DNA of 64,000 nt from Exophiala sp. HKRS030 (lineage: Eukaryota > Ascomycota > Eurotiomycetes > Chaetothyriales > Herpotrichiellaceae), in contig JAHWDD010000002.1 of NCBI GenBank assembly GCA_023897205.1, forward strand, positions 5,022,001-5,086,000, read 5' to 3'. Under the pieces are notes generated by a model. That model was given only the letters and a program-made list of their open reading frames with translations, did not search any database and was not told the origin of the DNA. The position numbers and the translations under genes were made by a program. Shown here one piece after another: positions 21,793 through 33,098 of this stretch. Every line of letters begins with the position of its first letter. Within the stretch, counting starts at the first letter, position 1.

Positions 21793-23573
21793 ATGGCAGT
21801 GTTCGACTCTCTCTCAAGGTTCATTACAGGCCGTGGTAAGCAATATGCGGCCCTGAAATGCCAAGGAGGTCCCCAGACCATTTGACTGACTCTAGCTAGG
21901 AGTCGCCGACCGAAGTGAACAACGCAAGCTCGAACACTTCTACGATGACACGGAGACCTTGATCAAAACAATGGATAAGATCTTCACCACATCACACCCA
22001 AACAATAGTGGTCAGTTCTTCCCGCAATACCGCTCAGCGTGCTGACATATCTAGTAGCCAAGGGTTCACTTTCCAGCAATCAATCAAACCCTACTACCAG
22101 AGAAACCAAGTCTCCTGCGCCTTCAATACCTCTTTCCCGGCATGAGAGATGTGTCTCTAGCTCGACGCTACCATCTATCACCGCCTTCAAAAGCCCCAGT
22201 GGTCCACCAGATATAACAGCCCGAGATCTGACAGAGGAAGACTTGAGACGAAATTACAGCTCTGACAACATCTGGAACCCCGTGACCCAACCTCTTCCGC
22301 CAATGCCCAAATGAGTGGTTTCGGCCGCTACAGACATTCGGTCGATGCAGACACTCAGTGGCGCATGGAGCGTCTCAACAAGAATCTAAGAGATCTCCGA
22401 GGCTTGGCCTTTGTTGACCCAAGCACATGTGCTCCCTCTGACTTATACCCATATTCCTCCAACCTAGATAAACATCATCACATTCGTGCCACTAGCTTCA
22501 CAAGCTCGGAAAGTTCGGATTCTGACCGTCCGCAATGCAACCCTGCTTATTATCTGGACCAAGCAGGAACACGCATCAGCCGAGGCTTTTATCCATCGGC
22601 ACCATCGAGCGCCAATAGTTCTTACAAGGACGGACTTAGCAACTATCGTCGTGACTGTGGTATTTTACATCCGAATGCCACGAGCCCTAGCACTGATGGG
22701 GAACTCAGATTTGTCCGTCGATCTGCTCGGGCCACACCATTGACTCATGCAAGTCGACACACCAGCAGGCATGCAAGTACAACATCCATGTCAGCCTTAG
22801 CTGCCATTGATGAACATCAAGAGGGAGGCATTCTCCTTCGTAAATATGAGGGACCTTGCGAAATTCATGAGGCTGGAAACACCGAAAGTGCGCTAGCATC
22901 TGATGATGAGGACCAGGGCTGGACCGACATGGTGATCGGAGGTGGTCAAAGGGTCAGTAATTTGACCAAACAGCTACGAAAAACATCCCTTTACCAGAAA
23001 GAAGATCTCAAAAGACCACAAGTCACCCGACGACGTACAACTTCTGATGAGAGACAAGGAGTCATCATTGGCAAAGAAGCTGCTGTCGAAAGGACAAGGC
23101 CCGTCCGAATTACAAGCAGAACAGCCAATCGCCGGATCTCCCACAGGAGACAAGAATCTAAGAGATACCCTTCACAAGACCAAGGTGCTAAATTACAAGG
23201 GAAAATACAAAGAGCCCAGGCTTTTGATCATACTGTAGCTGACGATTCATCACATCCATCTACACTCAGCAACAGCACCAATAAGCATTGCCCTGAAATT
23301 CAGCATACGATTGAAGGAGTGAAGGTTTCCACTACAGGATCTCATCCCAATGCAAGCAATACGCCTTCGCCTCATAGCGGCCCAGGCCCGTTTGTTTGCT
23401 CAACCAGATCTGACACGTCTCAAGAGACTTTGTTCATGACAAAGAATGACAAACACGAAGTTCAATCACCCACTCATCATAGACAACGATCTGACACTGT
23501 TACCACTATCCGGCCTGTCAAGGACCAGGTGAAGCCACAGACCACTATCCGCACCGACAAAATCTCGGAATAG
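21793..23573 (+). CDS. hypothetical disordered basic protein, one frame break
   Basis: No family recognised. Three good splice joins define the start: exon 1 21793-21835 (MAVFDSLSRFITGR), exon 2 21900-22010 (rich in charged helix, LEHFYDDTETLIKTMDKIF), exon 3 from 22055. The frame ends at PPMPK with TGA overlapping an ATG (22311), and coding continues in the next frame (SGFGRYRHSVDADTQWRMERL) to 23573. One A missing from the AAA run at 22309-22311 would join them. The rest is Ser/Thr/Arg-rich and predicted to be disordered, with RRTTSDER and ISRTANRR-like basic patches. There are no membrane segments. Two overlapping separate genes is the less likely alternative. Confidence 0.55.
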
Positions 23574-24478
23574 ACACTTGAGAAAGTTCCGGGCATAAAT
23601 GAATGACGACTGGCACGAAATTATGACATATATCTTTCGGGAATGCTTCGACAAATAGCTGGTCGTTGCATACTGCATTATCCCCTGTCCCTTGAGCTTT
23701 TGCATCCAGAGAAGTGCAGCGGGTCGTAATACGCTAATAATCAGGCGACTCTTTCGGTATATAATTCAACCCTTTCCCTAACGCCATGTAGTCAAGCCAA
23801 CTTGAAATGTATATTCTACCATCAAAGGCGAAAAACAGCTTTGACTCGTTGTTGCATGCGTTCGACACGACCATAAGCACTTACAGGAGACTATGCCTGG
23901 TAACTGAATGAGGGTTCCAAGAATTTGAACGTCTATCGAGCTGTCTTTGAAGAGTGGCAACAGCAATGATGTAACCTAAACCAGGCTTCGCATCAAGCGG
24001 CTTTTGATGAGTCGTGTGAGCTATGACGACTATGGCAGGGCTCGAGCACAACAGAATCAGTGAGGTCTTGCTGTGACGAACTCTGTTTGAAATGAAGTGA
24101 CTGAGTCATGTTCCAATTAATTGCTATATTGGCTGGTGTTGATCAACGTACTTCTTTAATGATGATTCCAGAGCATGAAGCCGTTTTAAGCGCAAAACAA
24201 CACATGCTCGATACGCAATGGTGGGCAGTAGTTACTATCATTTACCAATGCTCCTCCGTATTGTCCAGTCCGGCAATGTTCCAAGACTGTAACGCAACTT
24301 TCAATGAACTCCGTCGCCGGAGGGTGTGTCAAGTTCTTTCATCGCTATAGAATACGATTTCACGACTCGTGATCCTAACTTGCCCACGGAGGCTCTTCAT
24401 CGTCGATTACGGAATGAAATATGTATCTCTCGTAGCCACTATGGGCATCAGGCTTGCGGGAGCCACCAAAACGAGATC
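23574..24478. other. intergenic
   Basis: No gene was seen. The open frame of the next gene extends upstream to 24326, but the preferred start is 24479. Confidence 0.4.
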
Positions 24479-25564
24479 ATGACAGCGGCAACCACCAATA
24501 CCAATAAGCGACCACTATCAGGCATTGAGAGTGACCAAGAGACAATTTTCATTTCCTCGCCAATTCAGGATCGCTCGTCAACATTTATTGCACACTTCCA
24601 TCCAGGCGACCCAAGCAATTTGTCTTCACCGCAACCATCATCATCGTCATCGCCATCCGCCGCAAAGCCAGTGTCATTAACCCAGAGCATCAAGACCGTA
24701 CAGAATCACCCTTCCTTCACATCCGCTGATCACCGTATCGTCGCATGGCGTAGGAAGTCTAGCCAACGTACTCTTAGCGCCAATGTGACTTATACGACAC
24801 GCTCAGACGATGATGGCGAGAAGTACGCGGGGAAGCGCCTTGAACGAGTTCTCATCGATCTCGATGTCCAGGGCAGTCTGGTCGTCGCGCGTTGGTACGG
24901 TGGCGTGCTTCTAGGACCTGTAAGGTTCACCCATATAGAGAACGTGGCAAAAGAGGCCATAATGAAATGGAAGCGTACGATGGTTGGAGGTATCTCTCAG
25001 TCAAACGCTGGTGACCCCAAGCGCCAGAAACTGAGTGGCGCTAATGCCAGCGAGGTCGTCACGAGTTCGACGCAAGTCGACGACGAGGCTGCTAGGATGA
25101 GACTGGCCAAGCAACTCACCGAACGCGACAAGAGTATCCTCGTGCTGAGAGATCTCCTAGCTGAGAAAACCAGAGGGCCAGCGAAAGAGGTGCAGCCCCC
25201 AACGACGGCCGAGAGTTCCACCGCACAGCCCGTGATAGATGGAACTGGTGCACCTCCATCTTCGTACGCATCAGTGTCATCAACAACGCCACCACCATCT
25301 ACAACAAGCTCGATCCCCGCCTTGACCTCACCAGCAAAGCAGATTGACTACACCACCATGCCGCTCGCGCGACTACGGCAACTTGACAAGGCTCGAGATG
25401 CCACAATCGCCTTCATCCTGAAGCAAATTGACAAGGCTGAGGAAGCAGCGGCGTCTTCATTAGCAAAGACCGCCACGCTTGAACAGATCAACGCCACAAC
25501 CAGCGCGGATCTTGACAGCACTGACCCCGTCAGAAAAGACAGAAGCCAGGCAGATGGCGATTGA
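24479..25564 (+). CDS. IMPACT (UPF0029) domain protein without RWD domain
   Basis: The IMPACT fold binds Gcn1 in YIH1-type proteins and relates to the bacterial YigZ family. The start at 24479 (MTAATTNTNKRPLSG) is preferred because it sits just before a typical leader (ETIFISSPIQDRSSTFIAHF). The IMPACT core covers about residues 35-165: DHRIVAWRRK, then DDDGEKYAGKRLERVLIDLD and VVARWYGGVLLGPVRFTHI, the family signature. Classical YIH1 carries an N-terminal RWD domain before IMPACT. Here there is none; instead a long C-terminal extension holds a charged helix (RMRLAKQLTERDKSILVLRDLL), a Ser/Pro/Thr-rich linker and a second coiled-coil-like helix ending at 25564. A single exon with no frame break. 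Confidence 0.82.
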   Translation: MTAATTNTNKRPLSGIESDQETIFISSPIQDRSSTFIAHFHPGDPSNLSSPQPSSSSSPSAAKPVSLTQSIKTVQNHPSFTSADHRIVAWRRKSSQRTLSANVTYTTRSDDDGEKYAGKRLERVLIDLDVQGSLVVARWYGGVLLGPVRFTHIENVAKEAIMKWKRTMVGGISQSNAGDPKRQKLSGANASEVVTSSTQVDDEAARMRLAKQLTERDKSILVLRDLLAEKTRGPAKEVQPPTTAESSTAQPVIDGTGAPPSSYASVSSTTPPPSTTSSIPALTSPAKQIDYTTMPLARLRQLDKARDATIAFILKQIDKAEEAAASSLAKTATLEQINATTSADLDSTDPVRKDRSQADGD

Positions 25565-26502
25565 AAGAAAATATCACCCGTCAAAATATTACAACCATTT
25601 CATGCATCCAAATGGATTTAGAGCAGGGTTCTGCAAGATTCGGCCGCCTTTCATCACAAATCTTCACGAGCACAGTCTACCGGAAAGGAAACGGAAAGGA
25701 ACGCGAAGCATGAGATATACTGCTGCAGCCATAAAATCCTCACCCTTCAAAAAGCGCTCTGGCCAGCAGCAGACCATATCAGGAAATACTAATTCTCGAT
25801 CTATGGAGAAAATGGATCCGAGAGTGAAAAACATCCACAATCAATTATATACCCGCAGCTACCACCGAACCCACACGCGCCGACAATCCCATCACCTTTA
25901 CCCATCACCTTTACCCATCACCTCTTGATGCCAAACCTCAGCTTCATTCTCCCAGCCCGTTGATTCCCGCCACTTTTGCACCCACTCTTGGCGCTCGCAG
26001 GGCGCGCGGGAACACTGCGCACTTGTTCGGTCCGGCCGAGCCGCTTATCGGGCGGAGATGGTCGCTCGCTCGCCTTGTAGAGGGGGTGCGACGTGGGATG
26101 GGATGTCATGGGATGGGATGGGGTGCAGATACAACGGACGGGTTGGAGTTCGACGTGGCCCACTTTTCTTTGGCCCTTGTCGTTGTCGATGGAAGGGATC
26201 GGTAGGGCACGTTGGGCGTGGGGACTGGGTTTGGAGACATGAAGTCGTGTGATTATGCATGGACTGCAGACCATATGCGGCGTGAGCGTCCGGTAATACA
26301 GCTTGGTGACGAATGGCAGACTGAGATGGAACTGTGAGATTTACAGACGCCTGACGCCGGTCATTTGATCCAAGAGTCGACGATGGAGCAATTCCCAGGT
26401 ATTCAGCTCACAATGGAACGACGCATGATGAGCATATCGGCCAATGCAGTCCTCGACAAGACGAGTAAATTAAATCCGTTCAATTCGCGGACATGATGAA
26501 CT
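25565..26502. other. intergenic
   Basis: A plus-strand open frame at 25479-25928 overlaps the end of the IMPACT gene and has no motif. GGGATGGGAT-type repeats lie near 26094-26120. No gene is supported. Confidence 0.4.
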
Positions 26503-27762
26503 CTACGCCGACACTGCAACGTTGTCCTGAACCGCGACCAATCCTGCGCTGGCGTGACTACTCGCCGGCGTCAGGGCGTTCTTCTCGGCTTCCTCCTCCT
26601 TGAACTTCTCGATGACCATTTTGCGTGTCAATTGTTGATAATCTGGATGTATAGACATGTCAGTTGATATGAACTCGGGGTTTTCGCGAGCATGTCAGTT
26701 TTTTCCGGATGAGGACTCTGGTCCTAGGACACCATTCCGAAGCCAGCATCGGTAAGGGATTTTGGGAGAGAATAGGCAGGGCAAAACCAGCAGGAAGAAA
26801 ACTCACGCAATACACCGCTCTCCTTGACCTGATTCAACACACCCTGCGAGTAAACCCCTCTCCACAGATTCTCCTGAGCCACCTCACAGAGTTCAAAGTC
26901 CTCAAGAGCGACCTTGCGGACAAACTTGTAATAATCCTCGAACCCCTCGGTGCCACCCTTGCCATCATCGAAATAATAGTCAAACTCCATCCTGGTCTCA
27001 CCGACATTGTCGCCGGGACAGACGCGGAAACTGCTCATGCCGCCGCCGTACAGGTTGAGGGTGCAGACGGGGAAGAAATACAAGAACAAGCCGTCGTTGG
27101 GCTTGTTCGGGTCGGCAATGTGCCGACTGTACGTCTCGTGGTTGTGCACCTCGTAGAACGTCGGCGGGTACTTGACGCTGAACGACCGGTGCGTGTACGG
27201 GCAGTGCAGGCATTCCTGGTACCCGTCCACCATGGTCTTCCAGTTGAATTTGCCAGGGTATTTGATGGTTCGCCGGTGCGGCAGCCGTCGGAAGTCATAT
27301 TGCGATACTAACTCTAGGAACGACGCTGGGAACCATTCTTCGAATGCTGGTGCGGACTCGGAAATCGTCGTGAATAGCAGGCCCGTCGGTGTCAGATAGT
27401 GTGCGAGCTGTTTGTTCTGTATGCGTACAGATCAGAGAAAGTCGGGAACTTGTCAATGTCTAGGCTTGAGCGAGGATGCCTGCTGGACGGGGGAATAAAG
27501 GGGAGAAGAAGTGGAGGTCACGGGATTCAACATGGAAAGGCATACATACATCTGCCACACGCGTCACGGTGAACCTCTCGTCACCGTCATGATGCACGTT
27601 GATCCCCACGCCGGCAAACTCATATTCGACGTCCCTGTCGACAGCAAACCTGGGCACCGCTCCTACAAAGTACCAAGCCTTGTGGAAAACGGCTCGTTGC
27701 TCCAGCTGGTACAGGTTCTGTGAGCAGTACCACGACGCTGGAAGTGTCTTTGTCGCATCCAT
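26503..27762 (-). CDS. ring-hydroxylating oxygenase alpha-type catalytic domain lacking the Rieske centre
   Basis: Three exons: 27550-27762, 26807-27416, 26503-26642, with phases that add up to exactly 320 codons plus stop. The N terminus MDATKTLPASWYCSQNLYQLEQRAVFHKAWYF is the start of choline-monooxygenase/CMO-like Rieske oxygenases. The catalytic domain has NWKTMVDGYQECLHCPYTH, with bridging Asp135 and the iron-binding His142 and His147. The expected CxH...CxxH [2Fe-2S] domain is missing: residue 71 (RVAD) joins straight to NKQLAHYLTPTGLLFTTIS, and the 133-nt intron contains no such motif. The splice sites are good, so this is not an obvious annotation error. Such an enzyme would need electrons from another protein; a divergent Rieske-only gene starts 1.45 kb away at 29211. 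Substrate unknown. Confidence 0.8.
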
Positions 27763-29210
27763 CGTATCGATTAGGGTTCTTGAAAGTTCTTCTGTTCGTG
27801 TCTCTGTGCGAATCTGTGGTTATGGCGGTGATGATGGGAACGATGGTGACAGTGGTAGTTCTCACTCTGTTTATGGAATAGCAAGCGAGATAACGCTCAA
27901 TGAACCAACCGCGGATGCACGGCCGAGGATACGCCACTAACTAACTAGAAACCCTGCTTGCTAGAATAGACTGTCGCACAACAGAGTTGATGGGCATGGG
28001 GTAGGGGACACGAGGAAGGAAAGGAGACAGGCGGAGGGGGTGGGGGAAAGTTATCACAATCATCACAGACTTGTATCATAACCAGCAGTCGGGCCGTGGG
28101 TGTAGACCTTGTACTTTGGCCAATGGGACATTCCGACCAATCTGATAACGGCATGTGATGGGTGATGTGTGATGTGTTCCTGGCTACCCAAGGTACGCGA
28201 GGAGTGAACGGAGTAGATACAGCTGACCATGATGAGATAGGATGGCACGGCGTGGCGTCCCAAGCCAAATGAGGTAATTCGATACCGATCGACATAGTTA
28301 TATGGTCATGGAAGAAACAACTACCAGACTTCTTTCTACGGCTCTGGCAGGAATGAGGATGAATCATAGCCTAAGTATTACTGCATCGATAGGCCAACAG
28401 ATGTTGATTGCGGGTGCATTTATGGATGATCAATAATTCTAGGCCCAGCCTGCCTCGCTTGAACTGTTTTTTTGGCCGTAGTTATCTCAGGTGCTGATAC
28501 TTTACTGCCCGATATGAGTTTCATCCACGCGGAACACCATGATGAACATTGTAGTTTTGACGTACGTCCATATCCGAAAGCCGGTGAGTTGATGATAATC
28601 ATGACGATCATGAGTGACGATGTCACTGGTAGTGGGGAACAATGCGCAATCGCATGCTTACCTTGAATCCTGTTGTATCCGCTGTGAGAGACCAAAGCGC
28701 GGTCGATGCTGGATCATATAACCTTTTTGGGACAAATACCCCAAAAAGCCGGTCGGGGCATCGAATCAGAGCGAGCATGTGTCATGAGGGTCTGATAGGC
28801 ACTAGCTACTTACTATGACCTGGTTCTCAACCGTCGACCGCTCTATCGACCTGCTTAATTCCAGACATGTGCTGATTTAATTGCGAGGGCGGTGTTTATC
28901 CGGACTTTTTACGTCGTATGGCCAATCACCTTGGTGGGAGGACCCGACAGAGTTTCACACCAGAGACAGGAGAGGGGAGGGAGGGGAGGGGGCCCTTTTG
29001 TAATGGCCCAAAGCTAGCAAGCAAGCAGGTATCGATGGATAATCAAGCGGGACGAGCAATAGCTTGGTAGTTGGATAAGCGTTGGCTTTATCGCAAGTCC
29101 ATTGTTTTCCCCTTGAAATATACATGGACAACTTTCCTTGATTTCCCCGTCTTGTACCTAGTCATCATAGCATTCTGGTGTAAACTTTTCACCAAAAGAG
29201 AGAAAAAGGA
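27763..29210. promoter_or_regulatory. 1.45-kb divergent intergenic region between the two Rieske-type genes
   Basis: No gene was recognised. It separates two genes read outward, so it probably contains both promoters. A G-rich run (GGGGAGGGAGGGGAGGGGG) lies near 28972-28990, CT-free and able to form a G-quadruplex in principle. A CGATCATGAGTGACGATG area with repeated TGA/ATC units lies near 28590-28625. Confidence 0.4.
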
Positions 29211-30377
29211 ATGGCACTAGCTTTGAGGTTTGCTTTGGTCGATATCCCCCTTCCAGCTTATATTTTCGTCATATCGTGTGTGGCGTACCTGTTGAGTAGT
29301 CCAATACTCGGATTCGTACACGCCATCACCTCGAAAGATGGTGCGAAGAGTTCGGCGTCCGGCTCAACTCTTGATCTTGCAGAGAAAGGTAGCTTGAAGA
29401 GGGAGGAGCTATTGTCTGACGAGGAAATCTTCCAGCTTGAGAAGAGGGCATTCTTCAGCAAGGTAAGATTCACTGAATACTCCTTTCTCGAAAGCGTCAG
29501 TTATTGGGAATAGTGGAAAATTAACAAAGTCTGCACAGACATGGCTGTTTGTATGTCACCGTAGCAGGTTTGAGAAGGCTGGAGATTATCACGCCTTCGA
29601 CGTTGCCGGTGTTTCGTTCTTCGTCGTCCTTGGCAAAGACTCGAGAATCAGAGCATTTCACAATGTGTGCCGTCACCGCGCATACACCGTGGTGCGGAAG
29701 TCTTGTGGCACATCGACAAGGTTCTCATGCAAATACCACGGCTGGCAATACGACGACCAAGGTAAATTGGTCAAGGCACCGAAATTCGACGAATCTCCTG
29801 GCTTCAATCAAGAAGAGAATGGTTTGTTCGAGGTCAAATCGATCTTGACAAGGGAAGGTTTGATCTTTGTCAATTTCGATGCAAGCACTATGAAACTCCC
29901 TTTCAACAACGTCAAGTCCCATGTCGATTTTGGGAATTGTTCTTGGGTGGAAGGCATGACTGTGAATTGCGAGTCCAACTGGAAAGCCATCGGTGAGTAA
30001 ATCCGCCCCCTCGTAGACTTGAGATTGACCTTGTATGAGCAAACGAATTCTCCGACCAGGCTCAATGGTCACAGACTCCCTTCGGTTGGCTCTCAAGATT
30101 GCGAAATAAACCAAAGAAAGCCAGACTTCTCGGACCACTAAGCATGATCAAAGAGTTGAGCGAGGATTTGTGGTACACATTGACCCTTCTGCCAGTATCA
30201 GCCTCCGAGGTTAGAGTGAGATGTGACCTGTATTGCCGGGACGGATATAAAGTACCCACAGGGACAAGCGACAAATGGAAATGGGTGCTCGAGCAGGAAA
30301 TCAATGGTTTGGCTCAAAGTGCGACTTCAAAGGACTTGACGAAGCAGTACTTTGCGTATCAATGCGGAGGCGAGTGA
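29211..30377 (+). CDS. membrane-anchored Rieske [2Fe-2S] domain protein lacking the catalytic iron site
   Basis: Exons 29211-29462, 29539-29992 and 30040-30377 join in frame to 347 codons. An N-terminal hydrophobic helix (IPLPAYIFVISCVAYLLS) suggests a membrane anchor. TWLFVCHRSRFEKAGDY opens the Rieske fold; the cluster ligands are Cys128, His130, Cys148 and His151 (CRHRAY...CKYHGW). After NWKAI the mononuclear-iron motif (Asp/His/His) found in full oxygenases is absent; the chain goes to QAQWSQTPFGWLSRL and SEDLWYTLTLLPVSASEVRV. An in-frame TGA at 30375-30377 ends the model, yet the same frame beyond it (to 30638) contains LFAILTHHQRNERLARRKLQPAIR, which resembles the usual tail of this class. 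An unrecognised intron or a premature stop is therefore likely. Confidence 0.75.
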
Positions 30378-30640
30378 CGAAGCACCTTGGCCATTGTGGA
30401 AAATGAGCTGACGAGTTCAGGCCGAACCATCGACCTTTTTGCCATTCTGACACATCACCAGAGGAATGAGAGACTGGCTAGAAGAAAACTTCAGCCCGCG
30501 ATCAGAGTCACAGGTGAAGCTGATATAGACATGGAAGCCGCTGCTATATGTGACGCCCTTGATGGCATGGTCGATGCCCCCGCTATTGGTAATACCCTGC
30601 GGCCAACTTCGAGTAAGTCCATCAGCCTGGATTGGTAGAG
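30378..30640 (+). other. in-frame continuation of the Rieske gene beyond a TGA
   Basis: The frame after the TGA at 30375-30377 stays open to 30638 and codes an amphipathic helix (RNERLARRKLQPAIR) and ICDALDGM, typical of the C terminus of related proteins. Several GT donors just before the TGA (phase 2) and acceptors after it could remove the stop, but none is strong. Confidence 0.4.
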
Positions 30641-31093
30641 CGGGACCGGTGTGATGACTACGAACACAAACAATGGTTGAGAATATGGAGAACACGGTTG
30701 TAAGATGACTTGACGCGATGTCCGGCGTTATTTAATAGTTGAGGTTTCCGTTATCTGGTAGACGAGTTGGAATTCCTGTAGACGGAGGGCGTTCTTCGAT
30801 TTGAGCCTTCTGTTATCTGTTGGATGGAGTACAACATCCAGCATTCAGGAGGAGGGGGACTTTGATAGATGCTCATTACCGAGCTAATCCTTAACCACAC
30901 AAGCGTCTTGGCATACGTACCCCTCATGCGTCCGTCATGGAAAATGTAAACACTTGGGCGCACTTCAAAGTCCCATCATGAACGACCTGATATAGAATCC
31001 AAGAACTCCGTACACTCCAGGGATCAATGTCCCACAGCCAGAACGACACACCTCTTTGACACCAAAAGCACCTGACCACCAACCATCATCGGT
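30641..31093. other. intergenic, TMA20 promoter region
   Basis: No gene was seen. It should hold the 3' end of the Rieske gene and the TMA20 promoter. Confidence 0.35.
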
Positions 31094-31768
31094 CATGTTC
31101 AAGAAAGAGTAAACCTCCCTCCCCGCCCGCCCACACCACCTCTCTCTCCTTCTCCCTCTCCATCCATGCATGCGAACATCGTTTCTTGCTATCTCCCCTC
31201 CATCCATCCCAACTAACATCCCACTCCGCGCAGTCTGCCACCGGGCGCAAAGTCCAAAGTGAAATCATCGGTACAACGGGCGATCCGCAGCAAGATCCTC
31301 GAGCAATACCCGGAGCTGACGGCACACATTGACGAGATCATCCCGAAGAAATCGCAACTGGACCTGGTGAAACTGCCGGACCGGGTGTCCTTGTATTCTC
31401 TGGACAATGCGCCCCTGTTCTACCAGCACATGGACGACCCGATCATCCCACACTTGAAAGTCGTGCACCAGTATCCGCATGCGTTCAAGACGATCAAGAT
31501 CGACCGAGGCGCGATCCGGTTTGTGCTGTCGGGCGCGGCGCTGATGGTGCCCGGGTTGACGAGTAAAGGTGGGTGGTTGCCGGAGAGCGCTGAGGATGAG
31601 TTCAAAAAGGGCGAGGTGGTTGCCGTGGCTGCAGAGGGCAAGGATGAGGTGTGTCTCATTGGCGAGTTGGATGTGGGCACGGAGGAGATGAAGGCAAAGA
31701 AGAAGGGTGTCGCCATCAGTGCTGGCCATTATCTGGGCGATGGCTTGTGGAAGTTGGATCTGAGCTGA
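31094..31768 (+). CDS. tma20: translation machinery-associated protein TMA20 / MCTS1
   Basis: Works with TMA22 (DENR) on the 40S ribosome to recycle deacylated tRNA and support re-initiation. Exon 1 is 14 nt (31094-31107, ATGTTCAAGAAAGA); the intron is 31108-31233 with an AACTAAC branch site; exon 2 runs 31234-31768. The join gives MFKKDLPPGAKSKVKSSVQR, the canonical start, and 182 residues overall. The N-terminal part (ILEQYPELTAHIDEIIPKKSQLDLVKLPDRVSLY) and the PUA domain (IKIDRGAIRFVLSGAALMVPGL, VVAVAAEGK, ISAGHYLGDGLWKLD) are complete. Confidence 0.95.
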
Positions 31769-33098
31769 TGAGCAGAGCGGGAGCACACGTTACCCTTGGG
31801 GCTCTGGCCGCTTCCTTGGGCGGCTCGGATTATACTACGGGGTAAAGTGTGAGTTCATCATGGGGTCTCTCATGGAAGTGAAGGGAACGAATACAGTGAG
31901 ATGGAGGACGCTGCCCGAATTGTTCAGTCTGTTTTCCATTCGAGCAGACTGCATGCGGAGGCAGTCCCCAGAGCTGGCCCGTTGCATGGAGTCTACATCT
32001 GACAAAACGGATCTGCCTGTCTGTCCAGATATCGATTTGCATAGCACAGGTCAGTCAGGGAATTTCAGAGCAGCGACACGGCAACTCAAGCCGAGAGCTA
32101 GATAGTTTTGGCTATGAAACACAGAGTCCGAGTCGCGTTCAGCCTGTAGAACCACTTATGAAGAGGAGGTTCAGAGAATATAAGATGGCAATCTCAATGC
32201 CTATAACCCTGATTGAATGAATTCCACTTTCGATTGTATTCTGCATAAACTTTTGTCTTTCTCTCCGTACATGCTGCGACAATCAATGAAAAAGGGAGGG
32301 AAGAGTTGCTTTGAACGACATCCCTGCGCTACATTTTCCTGCGGTCTATGCCCTCCATGCAAAGTAGTCACTGAGAAAGCCTTTAGCAATTCAAGTAATA
32401 AAAAAAATAAAGCACAGTCAGTCAGTGACTTGCATATGCAGTCGATGACATGAAAATTGCACAATAAAAAAGTCAGGCAGGCCATGATTGATCATCGAGT
32501 TGGTGCTACAGCTGGCGTGTTTTCATCATTGAGTCAGGGACTCCCTTTTTGTCCTTCGCTCGCAACCAAGGACCTTCCCTCAAATTGAGGTGATCTATGC
32601 AAGAACACAAGGCAAACTTGCAGAAAAAACAACACAAGACATAAAAAGGCTGATTGCACCGGGGATCGAGTCCACGATCGATGCAGGGTATGATGTTATA
32701 TCAATCATGATAGGTCGTGTACTACCAGCAACAAAATCGCGCTATTTTGTGCGGGTTTTCAACCAGATCACCATTTGCACCTGGCTATGCATCTGGAATA
32801 AAGGAAGGTATCGTTGATGTGTGGCCGTGGCGTGAAAGCTCATTCGAAACCCGCAGATTTAAAGGCCAGCAAAGAGTGGGTTTTGGCGTCATGAGATTTT
32901 TCGGCCTCGGCTGAGAGCAGTAACATGCTGACAGCTGTGATGATAATCCGACCACTTCTTCTGGCGTTCAAGTTTGACCATGTAGCATAGTTGACATGCT
33001 CGACAGGTCACATATATGACGTTGAAATCACATACAATTTCAGTGACAACATGGCTGTTTGAGTGGTTGTCTAGCAAGCAAGATGGAAGACGATTATT
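31769..33098. other. intergenic, convergent 3' ends
   Basis: Between the 3' ends of TMA20 and the La-motif gene. Short open frames only; no RNA gene was recognised. Confidence 0.4.

Noticed and set aside
25479..25928. 149-codon plus-strand frame after the IMPACT gene
   Set aside because: Overlaps the end of the IMPACT coding region in another frame, ends in repeats (HLYPSPLPITS), and no family is seen.
32640..32690. Possible tRNA T-arm (GGATCGAGTCC)
   Set aside because: The flanking bases do not form a 5-bp T-stem, and no acceptor or anticodon arm fits upstream.
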